A stretch of DNA of 64,000 nt from Amyelois transitella (taxonomy: Eukaryota; Arthropoda; Insecta; Lepidoptera; Pyralidae), in the NCBI RefSeq assembly GCF_032362555.1, contig NC_083516.1, forward strand, positions 6,721,001-6,785,000, written 5' to 3'. The position numbers were made by a program, and so were the translations under genes. The notes beneath the pieces are model-generated. The model ran no database searches. It was not told the DNA's origin and was given only the letters and a program-made list of their open reading frames with translations. Below are positions 36,421 through 48,555 of the stretch, one piece after another (positions within the stretch are counted from its first letter, which is position 1; each line of letters starts with the position of its first letter).

Positions 36421-37734
36421 TATTTACCAGATTGAGATGCAGTTATGTAATTATTCCAATTTACGTAAACAGCGGATAAGGATCAGTATTTTTGCAAAAG
36501 AACATTAAAGACTAGAAAAAAAGTTTCTATTTTTAATTGTGTGAACACTTCTCTTTACTCCCGAAAAACAAATTAGACTTGACTTCCACAAAGTAAAACA
36601 TGAGTAAATTTTAGTCATTACTACATCCAAAGATTGACTGTCGCAGAGAAATGCAAAGAATTGCCATTATAAGCACAAAACAAAATTTATGAATAGTTAA
36701 ACTAAATTTTAGAGAAAAACGCCATATGATAATTTAATTACCTAGCTATGAAAATAGGCAAATATATTATCTACATCAGCTCGAATTACGAGATAGTGAA
36801 CAAAAGTTATCTTGAAACTTGAGTTATGAGGAACTGACGGTCGCGCCATGGCAACTAAGCTACGTCTCCAATTTAATACTTCCTAACACAACCTAGGCAT
36901 ACCTAATCAGCAGTTCATCTTGCTGATTTCTGCAAAAAAACACAATAGAATTTGATAAAATAAGCTTCTAGCAACCACTTACCGGAATCCAAACTTTAAA
37001 TGAAGCGGAATTATTTTACACATCACTTTCTTTTTTCACGTATAACGAAACGTGATCATCGTTTAATCTCGTGCGAGTTTCTGAGGTACAGACTGAATTG
37101 AATGTATTTTCGTAAATAGGAATAAAAACATATAAAGCATACGTCCGATGTATTCGTAAACATGCTGGGTGTAAATCAATACTGTCCGAGCCAGAATATA
37201 CATTTGGTTTTATGGGTTTATGATTATACACTTCCAGGGTGAAACATTTCAACAACACACGTGTATTAATTTCTAAATCATGAATACTTAGTACTAAAAC
37301 TGCTTCTACTTCAGAGTATATTAGAAGTTCCTACTGAAAAGGGTAGGGTTGGGTACCTTTCATACCGGAAAATGTTCTAGTCCCGCAGTAGTATTTGCAA
37401 TACGACAATGAGCGCGAGCGGAACCGCGGGTAACTCCGAGTGTTATAGGATTTCCGGAAATTCTCACGGGTACGGGAAAACAGATCATGAATTCATTGCA
37501 TGTTCGTATGAAGTTGCAGGTAAAAGCAATAAAGAAGTAAGGGGCAAAATAAAGTACTTTATGTCTTTCATCTCGGAAAAAAGGACTTTTTCATAGGATA
37601 CGCTATAAGCGACAATGGTTTCAAGCGAAGCCGAGGTGTTATACATAAAATATGTTTTCATTAGTTTTAGTTAGTGTTAACCGCATTGTAAACACCAACT
37701 TATTATGTTGTAAACACCTACCGAAGAACAAGGT

Positions 37735-37802
37735 CTATCAGTCTTTTGCAAACTGTTGGCTCTGTCTACCCCGCAAGGGATAAAGAAGATATATGTATGT
37801 AA
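37735..37802 (+). repeat. Repeat A 3' tail fragment
   Basis: CTATCAGTCTTTTGCAAACTGTTGGCTCTGTCTACCCCGCAAGGGATAAAG followed by ATATGTATGT. A 5'-truncated copy, as expected of a retroposon. Confidence 0.65.
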
Positions 37803-38317
37803 AAGCCATCGACCGGGTGGTCTTTTTATGGTATAAAAATCGCCAGGTAATTTGAATATCTTAATGAATCAACGATCCAATAGAGTTATCTATGAAGCTC
37901 CACGTGATAAAAGTAAACCGCATAAATACCTTGGCGCCACAAAAATTAAGTGTTGAGTTAGCAAACTCATCCGATATGATATTGAGTATGCAGAAAACGA
38001 TTTTTATTTTTCACCTGATGTTAGTTACCTAATAATTAAGTGCAATTTTTTTGCTGACCACGAGAAGGTATAGCAGTAATAGGTACCTACTCGTAAATGG
38101 CATTCTACGGGACTGTTTTCTATTGATGTGAGCGAAAAATAGAATTTTTGTATGTACAAACTAAAATCACAATAATTCAAATATTTATTAAAAATTAACA
38201 AATCATACAGTCCCTGCACAAAACATAGGCGACAATGTGCCCAGGAGGTTTATTGTCATTCAATATTGCTGCCAACCTCTGGTTGTTTCTCTAATCCAGA
38301 TAATTTCCAGCCCTTTT

Positions 38318-38389
38318 TAGTAAAAATTAATATCATAATAACTTGATTAAGGTATCTTAATCAGGTTATTATAATATTAATTTTCACTA
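38318..38389. repeat. 72-nt near-perfect inverted repeat
   Basis: A 34-nt arm (TAGTAAAAATTAATATCATA... to ...GATTAAG, 38318-38351), a GTAT spacer, then its reverse complement (38356-38389) with three mismatches. AT-rich; may be a small MITE-type foldback element. Confidence 0.75.
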
Positions 38390-40187
38390 AATTGTTATTA
38401 TAATATTATTTTTTTTGTTAATTATTATAAGTAGGTATACCTACTAAGTATTTTTATTATTTCAATCAAACCTCTGTCTACGATATTCCCTTTTCACAAC
38501 AGGTTGCGAAACTGAGTTGCCAAGGCGGCCGAAATCCGTAGGTATATATGGTAGGCTAGACAAATGTTTTCTTTATAAAAAACTGAAATTCCAATATTAA
38601 AAACATTTTAAAGGCGTGTGAAGGTAAAACTGCAGGTATCAGAATTTAATATTAATTTAACTATTTTTTTTTATCATTTGACATGGTAACAGTAATAAGA
38701 TCTTACATTACAATAAAGTGATAGCAACTTAGAGCTCTAGGCTTATAAAGAAATCCGATAAGATCAAGATAGCGTGTATTTTCCCTACGTAAACGTGACA
38801 TAGGTAATGTACTTCTATCATAAATTAAGTATAATTATAAAGAAAACCATAATTTTTAAGTAATTTTTTTCAACTGCGTAAAGCGAATACGATTACCTAA
38901 TCTAATGGGAAATCAAGGATATCCTCTCTTAGTGCACACCTTGATCACATGAGCAACTTTCATGCCAAATCACAAGTCTCTACATCCAGCGGTGTGCTCT
39001 GTGCGTTATGTGTTTAGAAAGATAAATTTTAGTGATGTATAAAAAATCTGGTCCGTTTACATCTTCGAGACAATCATCGTAACTAAAATATCTCACTAAG
39101 TTCAAAAGGGAGTTAGCAGGTAGCCGCATACCGCATCCTTTACAAGTGATTGTTAAACATGTAAGGAACTTGAATAAAGGAACAAAACCGACATTATAAC
39201 TATTTTGTTCAAACCTCAACGGTAGCAGACTGTCACTGAGGTTAGTATATCTCAAAATTGGACTGCTTTTAAAATTATAAAAGTAGAAAACACCTGTTGG
39301 TTTTATTATTAAATTTTTTCAGTAAAAAAAAATCACTACTGCAATTTTACATATTTTTTTGGTAAAGAAGGCGTTATAACAGTTGTCGTTTATACATATA
39401 ACGTACTTACTTATTCAACGATCCAAAAAGGAATCTTACAATATTAACCATATCGTTCGTGACCTCTATCGACCCTAAGGCAAGGGAATGAACGCGCGAC
39501 CGGAAATTCCTGTCTGGTTATAAATCCTTCTATGGTCTATCTGACTTTGTAGACAATGCCGTTTTTTGCTCCACATGATTCTTTTCGTAATCAATTTGAA
39601 TTAAGCGGTGGGAAAACGATTCCAAGAGCTCTGAACGCAATTCAACATTAATTACAAAAAATGCTATCTGAAGTTTCAGAAAAAATCAATAAAACGTGAA
39701 TTTAAGTAGTGCAATAGTTCTTAATTTGTATTGCTAAAATGTATTATACTATTAGGCGAATGCACTGAAATGCACAATATAGTGCGATGAATGCACTTCA
39801 CATGCAAAGGGTCTAAGGGGTCATTGACACTGACTCGGCAGGCACTCATCGGGAATTCTGAGCCCAGGAGCTTGTTAATTGCTTGGTTGGACTTGCACGA
39901 TCTCATTCTCATGTCAATTCAATATCTACTCAATCATAAAAAATTAAAGACACATTTTAAAAGCCATGATGTTGGTTTGATTGAACGTGATTTATATGGT
40001 ACGCAATCAGTAAATCTATTCGAGCTATAAATATTTGTTTCTAATAAAAAATAATTTATTTGACATTTTCATGGTTGGGTGTGCCTGCTCAATAAACAAT
40101 AAGTACAAAATATCTAAGTGTCATTTTGAAATTCGATACGGTTTTAAATTACGAAAAGAAATTACGCTCATTACTTTTATACAAATA

Positions 40188-40956
40188 CTAGCTTTTGCCC
40201 GCGGCTTCGCCCGCGCAAATGTATTTTAGATTATAAGGATACGCCATAAAATTTCCCGTATCGTGCGGGACTGTTTTAAGTTTATATTTGATTTAAATTC
40301 ATATGGGTTCTCCCGCCTTGTCCCGTCTCTTCTCGTTCTGTTCCGTCCTGTCCCAACCTGTTGTGTCCCGTCCTGCCCCGTCCAGTCCTATCCTGTCCCA
40401 TCCCATCCTATTTAGTGTCATCCTGCTTTCCGCAACTGATATGTATTTTTTACTAACCAATATTTAAGACTTCTCGCACTTCAACACCCATCAAAAAACG
40501 AAGTTTCATACAAACTTCCAACCCTTATTTTTCGCCCTTGAGATGCAGTTTTCAAAATCCAATGTTTTAATGATTATTTCATACTAACCAAAATTTAATT
40601 CTAAATTCATGTGCCCAACGTTAAAATTGACGAAATTTCATACAAACTTGCAACCCCTATTTCACCCCCTTAGGAATACAATTTTCAAAATCCAATTAAT
40701 GAATTGTTATTTTAATTTAATCGTAAATTTCAATCTAAAATTTCAAGTAATTATCCCACACTAAAAATGACGAAGTTTCATACAAACTTGCAACCCCTAT
40801 TTCACCCCCTTAGGAAAAGAATTTCCAAAAATCCTTCCTTAGCGGATCCCTCCTAATTAAAATGTATCTTCCTGACAAATTTCATCTTTATTGGCTCAGT
40901 AGATTTCGAGATTTCGTGATTCCTAAGTGAGTGTTTTTCGCTTTTATATATATAGA
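40188..40956 (-). mobile_element. End-to-end Helitron-like non-autonomous element
   Basis: Read on the minus strand: A|TCTATATATATAAAAGC at the 5' end and GCGCGGGCGAAGCCGCGGGCAAAAGCTAG|T at the 3' end. The TC start, CTAG end with a GC hairpin just inside, and insertion between A and T are the Helitron hallmarks and match lepidopteran Lep1-type elements. Internally, three imperfect direct repeats of about 115 bp carry ACGAA(A/G)TTTCATACAAACTT(C/G)CAACCC (about 40498, 40628, 40769). Near the 3' end is a pyrimidine-rich GTCCC/GTCCT pentamer stretch (about 40317-40430). No protein is encoded. Confidence 0.75.
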
Positions 40957-41238
40957 TAACCTACTCACTTCTATTTTCGACTACCATGAGTCGGGCGGAA
41001 TACTCTCTTTTAGCAGAATTGTCCACCATCTATTTGAAGTGTTCAGGCAAAAGTGGTCACCAGCCACTTTATTAACCCTTATAATAAATAAAAATAAAAA
41101 TGTGATATGTGTGAAAATTAAAAATATGATTAAATGTAACATATGTGTATTTCAATTTATATTTAGAAAACATTTATCTACATTACATAATAATCTATCT
41201 GGCATAATGTATTTCGTACATATTAATTATAATATGTA

Positions 41239-41505
41239 CATACATACATACATACATATGATCACGTCTATATCCCTTGCGGGGTAGACAGAGCCAACAG
41301 TCTTGAAAATACTGAATGGCCACGTTCAGCTATTTGGCTTAATGATAGAACCGAGATTCAAATAGTGACAGGTTGCTAGCCCATCGCCTAAAAGAGGAAT
41401 CCTAAGTTTATAAGCCTATCCCTTAGTCGCCTTTTACGACATCCATGGGAAAGAGATGGAGTGGTCCTATTCTTTTTTGTAATAGTGCCGGGAACCACAC
41501 GGCAC
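41239..41505 (-). mobile_element. Repeat A retroposon, full copy with 12-bp target-site duplication
   Basis: Starts on the + strand with (CATA)n and ATCACGTCTATATCCCTTGC, passes GGGTAGACAGAGCCAACAGTC and GACAGGTTGCTAGCCCATCGCC, and ends GTGCCGGGAACCACACGGCAC. The 12-mer TTATAATATGTA flanks it at 41227-41238 and 41506-41517. This is the best reference copy in the window: about 265 bp, no ORF, 3' (ATGT)n tail. Confidence 0.87.
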
Positions 41506-41885
41506 TTATAATATGTAGGTAAAACAATTACAGTAGTTCTTCTTCCGTCTGGCTATTTATGTATTAGTTATGTGTGAACGACCAATTTTCACTCTAAACA
41601 GTAACATACATTTTAACATTTCATACAGGGGGCACTCAAATGGTGCCGTGCTCTTTTAGATATATCATTTGCTTTTTACAACGAATGCAATACATTTTTA
41701 AGCAGGTATACATAGGATTTGATTGTGTACCTGTATCTATAATAAGACACATAGTTTTTACGCCAATTGTAAGAAACTGTGAATGGGAACTGTGTGAATA
41801 TACCTTCACGCTTTTTCTTTAATTACTAACCTCAATGAAATATCGATATGTAATAAAACAAAAAAAAATATGTCATAATACTTAC

Positions 41886-41994
41886 AGCGTCAGTGGTAGG
41901 ACCACAAACACGAGATGTAGGCGTTCTCAACCCATCGGGATAGGCTTCAACGGCGTTCGGCAACGGTCGACCACTGATCTAGACCGCGACTGAT
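41886..41994 (-). other. Candidate non-coding exon
   Basis: On the minus strand a 109-nt block lies between a good acceptor (CTTGTTACAG|ATCAG) and a near-consensus donor (GACGCT|GTAAGTATT). All three frames contain stops, so it cannot be an internal coding exon. It is less AT-rich than its flanks. It lies about 8.1 kb upstream of the exon carrying the PLB-like start codon, which needs an upstream leader exon, so it could be one; it might equally belong to a lncRNA. Confidence 0.4.
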
Positions 41995-42939
41995 CTGTAA
42001 CAAGTATTATGAACATTAACAGTACATCTGTAAAAGGTTTCTGTCACAATCAATAATAACTTTATGGAAAATCCTTTTCTGATAAAGAAATGCCGGAAAG
42101 CGGATTCCGGATTACGAAACGTACCAGCTAGTGATGGAACTGTAAAATAACATAAGTGAGAGTTGGAGATTGAACTGAAGCAATTTCACCTGTAGAAGAA
42201 TATGTAAAATAACATCTACAACTACAACAGGGACACAATACCTAAGGTACACTACACGCATATATCTATTTAGTTAAGTTTATAGTCGCGACTCAAATCT
42301 ATCTTTTCAGATAAACTCATACGTTTCTGAAAGTTTTTATGAAGCTTTCAGCGACAGGCGGGATAACATACATCATTATTTTCTTGAACGAGGAGGTAGG
42401 TACCAACATGCATTTTATATCGGTGTTAATTTTTTCCGACCCACAATACTTGTAACCATTAGGTAATTAGCTTCCGCACCGTGTTAGATATTAAAGATAA
42501 TTTGGTAGCTAATTATTATTTTTGTGTGGCTACATATTTAATTTATGCTAATGATTTGTTAATGAATTCGCAATGAAACGAGTTCTTGGCAATGTGACAG
42601 TCTTTTTTGAACCAATCCCAAGAAATTATATATATATTCTGTGAAAAATAAATATACTTAGATACACGTGTATATTATTATTATTGTTAGATTGAATAAC
42701 AAACCAGGTAACAATTTTTTTACTTCAGGCATCTAATATACCTACGTCAAACCCAATTATGGCCACAGGTGTGGAAATACTGTCTACGAGTATGATTATT
42801 TCATTTTATGAAAAAATATCTGAGAAGGTACAGAAATTAAGCAAGTCACTGGCACAAAAAAGTTTAAGTACTGGATTAAATTAAAATTGTTCGTTTTGAT
42901 AATTATAACAACAATAAATCGCCCGTGCAGACGTCCATC

Positions 42940-43235
42940 AATGTAATTGATATTCCAAGAGAGTGCAAGCTGAGACTCATCCTGCTCGGAAAATACCTTT
43001 TACGTGTTGCGATGCAGAGCAAAGACTATGAGTGCACCTGTACTTTGAGCAATTAACAGGCCCCTAATTACAAAACGACGGCGGCGGGCGTCGTCATTGG
43101 CAACTTGATGCTAAATGTTGGTCGTCAAGTCATCATTGTTTATAATAGCTGGGTGATATATGAAATGTCTGGCAAATGAGCGCCGCGCCAGGGTGGCCTT
43201 TTTTCACACAACGATACCGCCAATCTGCAGAGACC
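42940..43235. promoter_or_regulatory. GC-rich, promoter- or enhancer-like segment
   Basis: Locally CpG-rich sequence (ACGACGGCGGCGGGCGTCGTCATTGG, then GAGCGCCGCGCCAGG) in otherwise AT-rich DNA, with homeodomain-type cores nearby (CAATTAAC, CTAATTAC). No coding frame of note. It lies upstream of the candidate leader exon at 41886-41994 on the minus strand, so a promoter role for the PLB-like gene is possible but inferred only. Confidence 0.3.
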
Positions 43236-44025
43236 AACTGTTTTAACACACGATAAGTTAGCCTGGCTTTACTTTCATTTTAAACTACGTTATATCTTAT
43301 AATTATTTATCTTGTTTATACAAGAGAGTTCATTGTCATTATCCTCATTAATCAATTAATCTCATCTTAGAAAAATGCATAATCACTATTAAAATTACCT
43401 TTTAGCATCTTCCATCTAACGTTCAGTTTTGGTTGCATCCTCCTTTTGAGGAGGTTTAGGAATTCCTTTGTCAACTTGGAGTCACTTTGTTTGCTAGTAT
43501 AAAGTAAAACTTATAATTGAAATTTATTTTTAGATGTCTGTTAATAGTTTTCCATGTCATCTACGAGTATATAACTATTTGGCACATTATATATGTAGGT
43601 ACCTATTTTGATGTAGAACTCTAAAATATTTTTAATGTTCTTCTATTGACGTTGAGTCACTATTAATAATTCTGTAATTGAATGCTAATTCGTCAAGTAG
43701 ATTGTGTAACTATTTATTGTGTGTTCGCACTCAATCAATGCTGTCATATAAATTTCTTGGAAGATCATGGGAAATTCCTATTTACATATATGGTATAAAG
43801 TGTAGCTTTACATACCTAAATAAACTAAAAAAAAATCTAAAAATAATAACTTAATTCTCGAGATGTCTGGATAAGAGGTTGACTATCGCTACTATTACTC
43901 GCGATATCCTAGGTACTAAGCACTTGTATATTTCTTGACAATATTTTTACAAGTTAATCATCTTGACAATAAGTATTTATTACTGATCAACGAAACAAAA
44001 AAAGGCTTTTTATGAAACGTTATAA

Positions 44026-44085
44026 GAAGCAATGTAGAGACAAAGATACACATACTTATGTGTACCTTCGTCTCTACATTGCTTC
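44026..44085 (-). ncRNA. 60-nt hairpin, possible small-RNA precursor
   Basis: 30-nt arm GAAGCAATGTAGAGACAAAG... and its reverse complement ending ...GTCTCTACATTGCTTC with three mismatches and almost no spacer. Two of the three mismatches are A-C on the + strand, which become G-U wobbles in a minus-strand transcript. The loop would be unusually short for a pre-miRNA, so a foldback transposon remnant is equally possible. Confidence 0.35.
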
Positions 44086-46429
44086 AGCAATCAGCTAGTC
44101 TTTAAAACACATATAAGTATTATATTCAACTAATATAAATGTGTATAATAACTTTATCGACATTTACATAGAAGTACCTAGTCAATCTCCTGTCTTCATT
44201 ATTAGGGAGTAAAGAATAATTTTTCTTTTAATTTATCACCTGATAAAAATTTCTGGTAATATCTTTCCATTAGATAGAATTGAATGACGTAGTAACATGA
44301 TGAAGTACCGATATGACGTGTTGTCTAAATTGTTTTCTATGATAAGATTTCTAGTAAAGTGTACATTTCGTATATAAATTGAAACTTAACTCTTTTATAT
44401 AACGAATTAAATATATAAAAAATCATTCGCAAAAAGAAATGTTAAGAGTCTATAGTGTAAACTCTGGCACATTTTCCACCAATTATATTATTTAAGCATG
44501 TTATAATATTGTTTTTAAGCATGTATATGTATGTACTCGTATATAATTAGTATCATAATTTGTCGTAATTTATAATAGTGATAAATTAACTCACCAGATT
44601 TTTTACTTTGAATATTTCTGTCTTAATATTTAAAGTACTTTTAAATTTTGTGGTTTTTACGTATGGTGAAAATTAGCGCAGAAACACGATGTAGTCTTTT
44701 AATTTTACGTTTTTTAACATTTCTCAAATTTAATTAACAGTCACGTTTGATTATATTGAGCAGCATGAAAATGCGTGACAATCAGCTATGACTATGACAT
44801 GATTTGGCTCTATCTGTGACGAAATGATCAAGTGACAACTGTGTCTCCTAGATAACGACTAGGTCACGCCCGGGTCGCCATGAAAATTACACTTTGTGAA
44901 TTCTACATTTCATTTTTTTTTTTTCAATTCAATAACTTTGAATGTTACGAATCTTCTAATAAGTACTTCGACAGTTGTGATACTGCATGATCAGTCAATG
45001 TAAGTAAGTAGTTAATTAATGTTAACAAATAAAACATCGAATTTTGAGAGCACCGGATCAACTTAACAATCTCTAATTGTTTCCTGAGATTCACAGTAAG
45101 ACATGTAGTTTGACCCTGGTAGGAAGGAAGCGCACTATCGATAACAACTAATTTCACTATGTATGACGTAATTAACGTTACTTCACGAAAATCACTAAAG
45201 AATTTCGTTTTGTGACTCTATCTTATTATGTAATGCTAAATACGCATACGCTACTACGCAAAATTTTCAAGATTGACGTCACGGTACGACAAGATGAAGA
45301 GACAAGACGCAAGTCTAATTACGCAAATTATAAATAATAGGTTTTCTTTGCCTATAGTGTGGCTAGCTATTTCCAGTAGCTTCAGTCTTGAAACTTTTAT
45401 TTTAACCTGAAGATACCTAGTCTTATAGTATCTACTCATGATTAGTTAGTCATTGCGACCAATTAAATACTTATAAAAACAAATGTTGTTTCTCTATAAA
45501 TGTTTATATGCCCTGAGCCTGCTTGGATACATACCTACACCTAAGTAACTGAAAATCAAGTAAGTTTTCATAATAATTAGTTACTTAAACTTAACTCGAA
45601 ATAAGGTGCGAACTTATAATATGCAATAATTCTATACACGCATTCAACTTTACAATTGAGAATAAAAAGTTAAAATCTCTGACGAATTACAAAAGGATGT
45701 CGACACATTTCCTGCCTTATCTGAAAACTATATTTCAATGAATGTTTATTCGTACGTTAAACACCGTCTAAAAAAATTAAGACTTCAAACAATAACAGGA
45801 GAAACCATATTATTTCCAAAGGTTTTGATTGTTATAACTTATAAAGTATAAATTATAAACTTACAGATAAATTTCATAAATATTGTATACCTATTTTCCA
45901 AACCATGATTATAAATAATAAAATTACTTACGAATGAATAAGTGCAGTAATTTTCAAATGTTCACTTACTATGTATAATTTCTTATATTTAAAATGTTCT
46001 ATTTAAACTATACATCTTGCTCTTATTTGTATTCTATTTCCAAGCACTCTTAACTTTGAACTGTGTGTCTTATGTATGCGCGCTCAAAAGGTTGTTAATT
46101 AGTTATCAGTATATCACGTTTACAGATAGGTACTCTCAGGATCTTATTGCCTTTTTTATTTCTATGATGTTTTTCTCATTTTAAACGTGTTCCAGTGAAT
46201 GACATGGCCCCTTTGCAGAGCTGCACAAAATAAATTAAAAGAATCGCCTTGCAATTCTGTAGAGCTTGCCCGTCTTGGCTCTTGCGGAATGGGGGACTTT
46301 GGTTAAATGCCCTATCATCGGGAAACCTAGGGCTTGGGACCTGGTGCATAGCCATAAGTTTTGCGATCAAGCTATAAGTTTATGGCTACTGATGTGAATA
46401 GTATATTTTATAAATGTTATTATAAATTT

Positions 46430-46583
46430 GCTAGCAATCTGTCACCATTTGAATCGCAATTCTATCACAAAAACTGAACAGCCACGTTTAGCTATAGTAT
46501 GGCAAACATTTTCAAGACTGTTGGCTCTATCTTTTGACTGTTTACCCCGCAAGGCATATAGACGTAATTATATGTATGTATAT
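46430..46583 (+). repeat. Repeat A 3' half
   Basis: GCTAGCAATCTGTCACCATTTGAATCGCAATTCTATCAC..., then CAAGACTGTTGGCTCTATC, a small internal insertion, CCCCGCAAGGCATATAGACG and an ATGTATGTA tail. Confidence 0.65.
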
Positions 46584-47824
46584 AAAAAAAATATTGAAAG
46601 TTTTAAATATTTTGGTAATTGTCTAAATATTTTTGTTTTTATACAAGTATTTTTAAAATATAATATTTAAACTGTATCGATGTTCACTTTTTTTGTGCGC
46701 AACTTTATTCCATATTGAATAAACGGGCTTAAAAATTCATCAATAACTCAATATCCATAAAAAAAACCATTTTCCATCATTTGACCGGACGTTGAACCCG
46801 GAAGTACCTACAAATACCTACCCAGTTTGAGAATATTTTGCATAATAACAAGATTGCGAGAGAGACCTTTGTCCAGCTGTCGGAAAATTTATATTCTGCA
46901 AACTGTTGTATTCTTACTTTGGCCTAAATAGGCGTACCCGTCTCTATATAAGGCTGGTTGGTTAGGTTCCTGTGCAGAATCGCGGATGTCAGACGGAAGA
47001 CGCTTTATGTACCTGATTGACACAGGCCAGATTTGTGGTCATAATCGTGACCACACAACCAAAATCAACGTGACGTGGAATAATTTCATATTAAAAAAAA
47101 AAAACAAAAAATTATACTCGTACTCTGTAATGAATTTTGCAATGCTCATAAAGACCAAAATTCAATTTCAAAATTTTTATCATTGTTATTTTAATTGAAT
47201 TGAACTACGGGATACTTCAAAACTTTTAGTTTCACAACATTGGTAGACGTCAAATAACCGAAAAGTTTTTACCAACTATCACGGTATTTTCCTTGAATTG
47301 TACCGAATCCGTATACCTAGCCAATCTTATCACATGGCAACTGAATACTTGATAACGTCCACAGCCAGTGACCGCGTTAATTCATGGGTTTATTTAACTT
47401 CAGCCGAATAATTAGCAAAATTATCACGAATTGTGAGGGCAAATTATTCAAGGTAGACGACTCTTCGAGGTAACCACTTCCTTTTGTTTTATATTACATT
47501 ACAAGTTCAGGTAGGTAATTACTAGATTTAAAATTAGTTTCTTTTTAATAGACTTCAGGAATATTCCACATTATACATTAATGCTATTCTTAACAATTTA
47601 CAGTAAGTATAGCGAAAAGTATAACGAAACCTGTTTGCTTTATACAAAACTTTAAGGATATGACACTCTACAAAATATGTTTACGATAAATCTACAAGAT
47701 AATGTTATTTGTGAGCCATAAATTTGTGTGAGTTCAGCCTTTTGGGCTTATTTTTTCCTCAGTATATTGTATCTTATTGTGATACTTGTAGTAAGTAGTA
47801 CCATCGGGCCCTTCCTTAGCGTCT

Positions 47825-48555
47825 AAATTTGTCGACCACGTGTTTGCCGTGCCTTGGGGAAGATCGAACAATTCACCATGATGCTACCAATTGGGGTCAA
47901 ATGCCACTGTCTAGACGCCACTCTGTCGCATCGCTTGCTTCCCCAACCAAAATTATCTTATAAAATGACGTTTTTAATATACAATGTAGTTAAGTACGAT
48001 ATAATTTTAGAGATTTGTGTATTTTCTGCTAGTCCAAATACAGAGCAAGAGCATCTCATGATCGTAACTAAGACTCGGGTCGTGCCTAAAGAGAAAGTAG
48101 AAATGGATATGGAGTAACTAAAAGTAAACATCTCAAAAATTTAAAGGAAAATGTCAATGTATAAATAAAAAAAGAGGAAGGAATTTTTCAATGCCAAGAA
48201 AAATTGTGCAATATGCCTTCTGGCGACAAGGAAATACTGTGAAAATGGGGACGTAAATCATTGCGAAAATGTTATCTGTACTCACGTTTTCATCGATTTT
48301 CCTCTCGAAATTCAGAACTTAGCCTTTGATTTGGCAGCACAAAGGGGACTACATTTGAAAAGGCACTATTTAAGGGCTTTCGTGGCGAACTACAATGAGC
48401 CCTATAGCGACACGACCGCACTCGGTTACATTGAATTGACAAGTGGAGTGGTCGACTGTGAATTGGCCGCCCCATGCGTGATAAATTGTTGCGCCTGTGA
48501 ACGAGTCCATGCGCACGCGCAAGTGACTGTTAGGCTGAACCGAACGTTATAATAA
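47825..48555 (+). pseudogene. Unidentified interrupted coding-like frame
   Basis: Two blocks are open in the same + frame: 47827-48114 (96 codons, ending TAA at 48115) and 48169-48552 (128 codons), separated by about 50 nt with three stops. GC content is well above the flanks, mainly in the second block. That block is Cys-rich (CAICLLATRKYC, VNHCENVICTHVF, VINCCACERVHAHA) and looks like a genuine protein, but I do not recognise the family. Neither block has a clear initiator ATG, and splice sites between them are poor (GTAGAA donor; A-rich acceptor). It may be a decayed gene, an exon pair of an unknown gene, or an integrated foreign or viral fragment. Confidence 0.4.

Larger units (their letters stand above)
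33746..40180. other. Gene-poor region upstream of the PLB-like gene
   Basis: Contains repeat fragments (Repeat A at 35583-35690, 36118-36420 and 37735-37800), a Helitron-like end at 34436-34554, and a 72-nt inverted repeat at 38318-38389. A possible minus donor (GATTCCG|GTAAGTGG near 36984) could belong to an untranslated leader but is unsupported. No coding exon seen. Confidence 0.5.
43240..47810. other. Gene-poor AT-rich region
   Basis: No coding exon supported. It contains the hairpin at 44026-44085, a Repeat A fragment at 46430-46580, and a Repeat C-like piece at about 46930-47065. Several 60-80-codon ORFs occur, but none has splice or domain support. Confidence 0.5.

Noticed and set aside
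48290..48475. Minus ORF opposite the Cys-rich frame
   Set aside because: Shadow of the + strand frame, which is longer and more protein-like.
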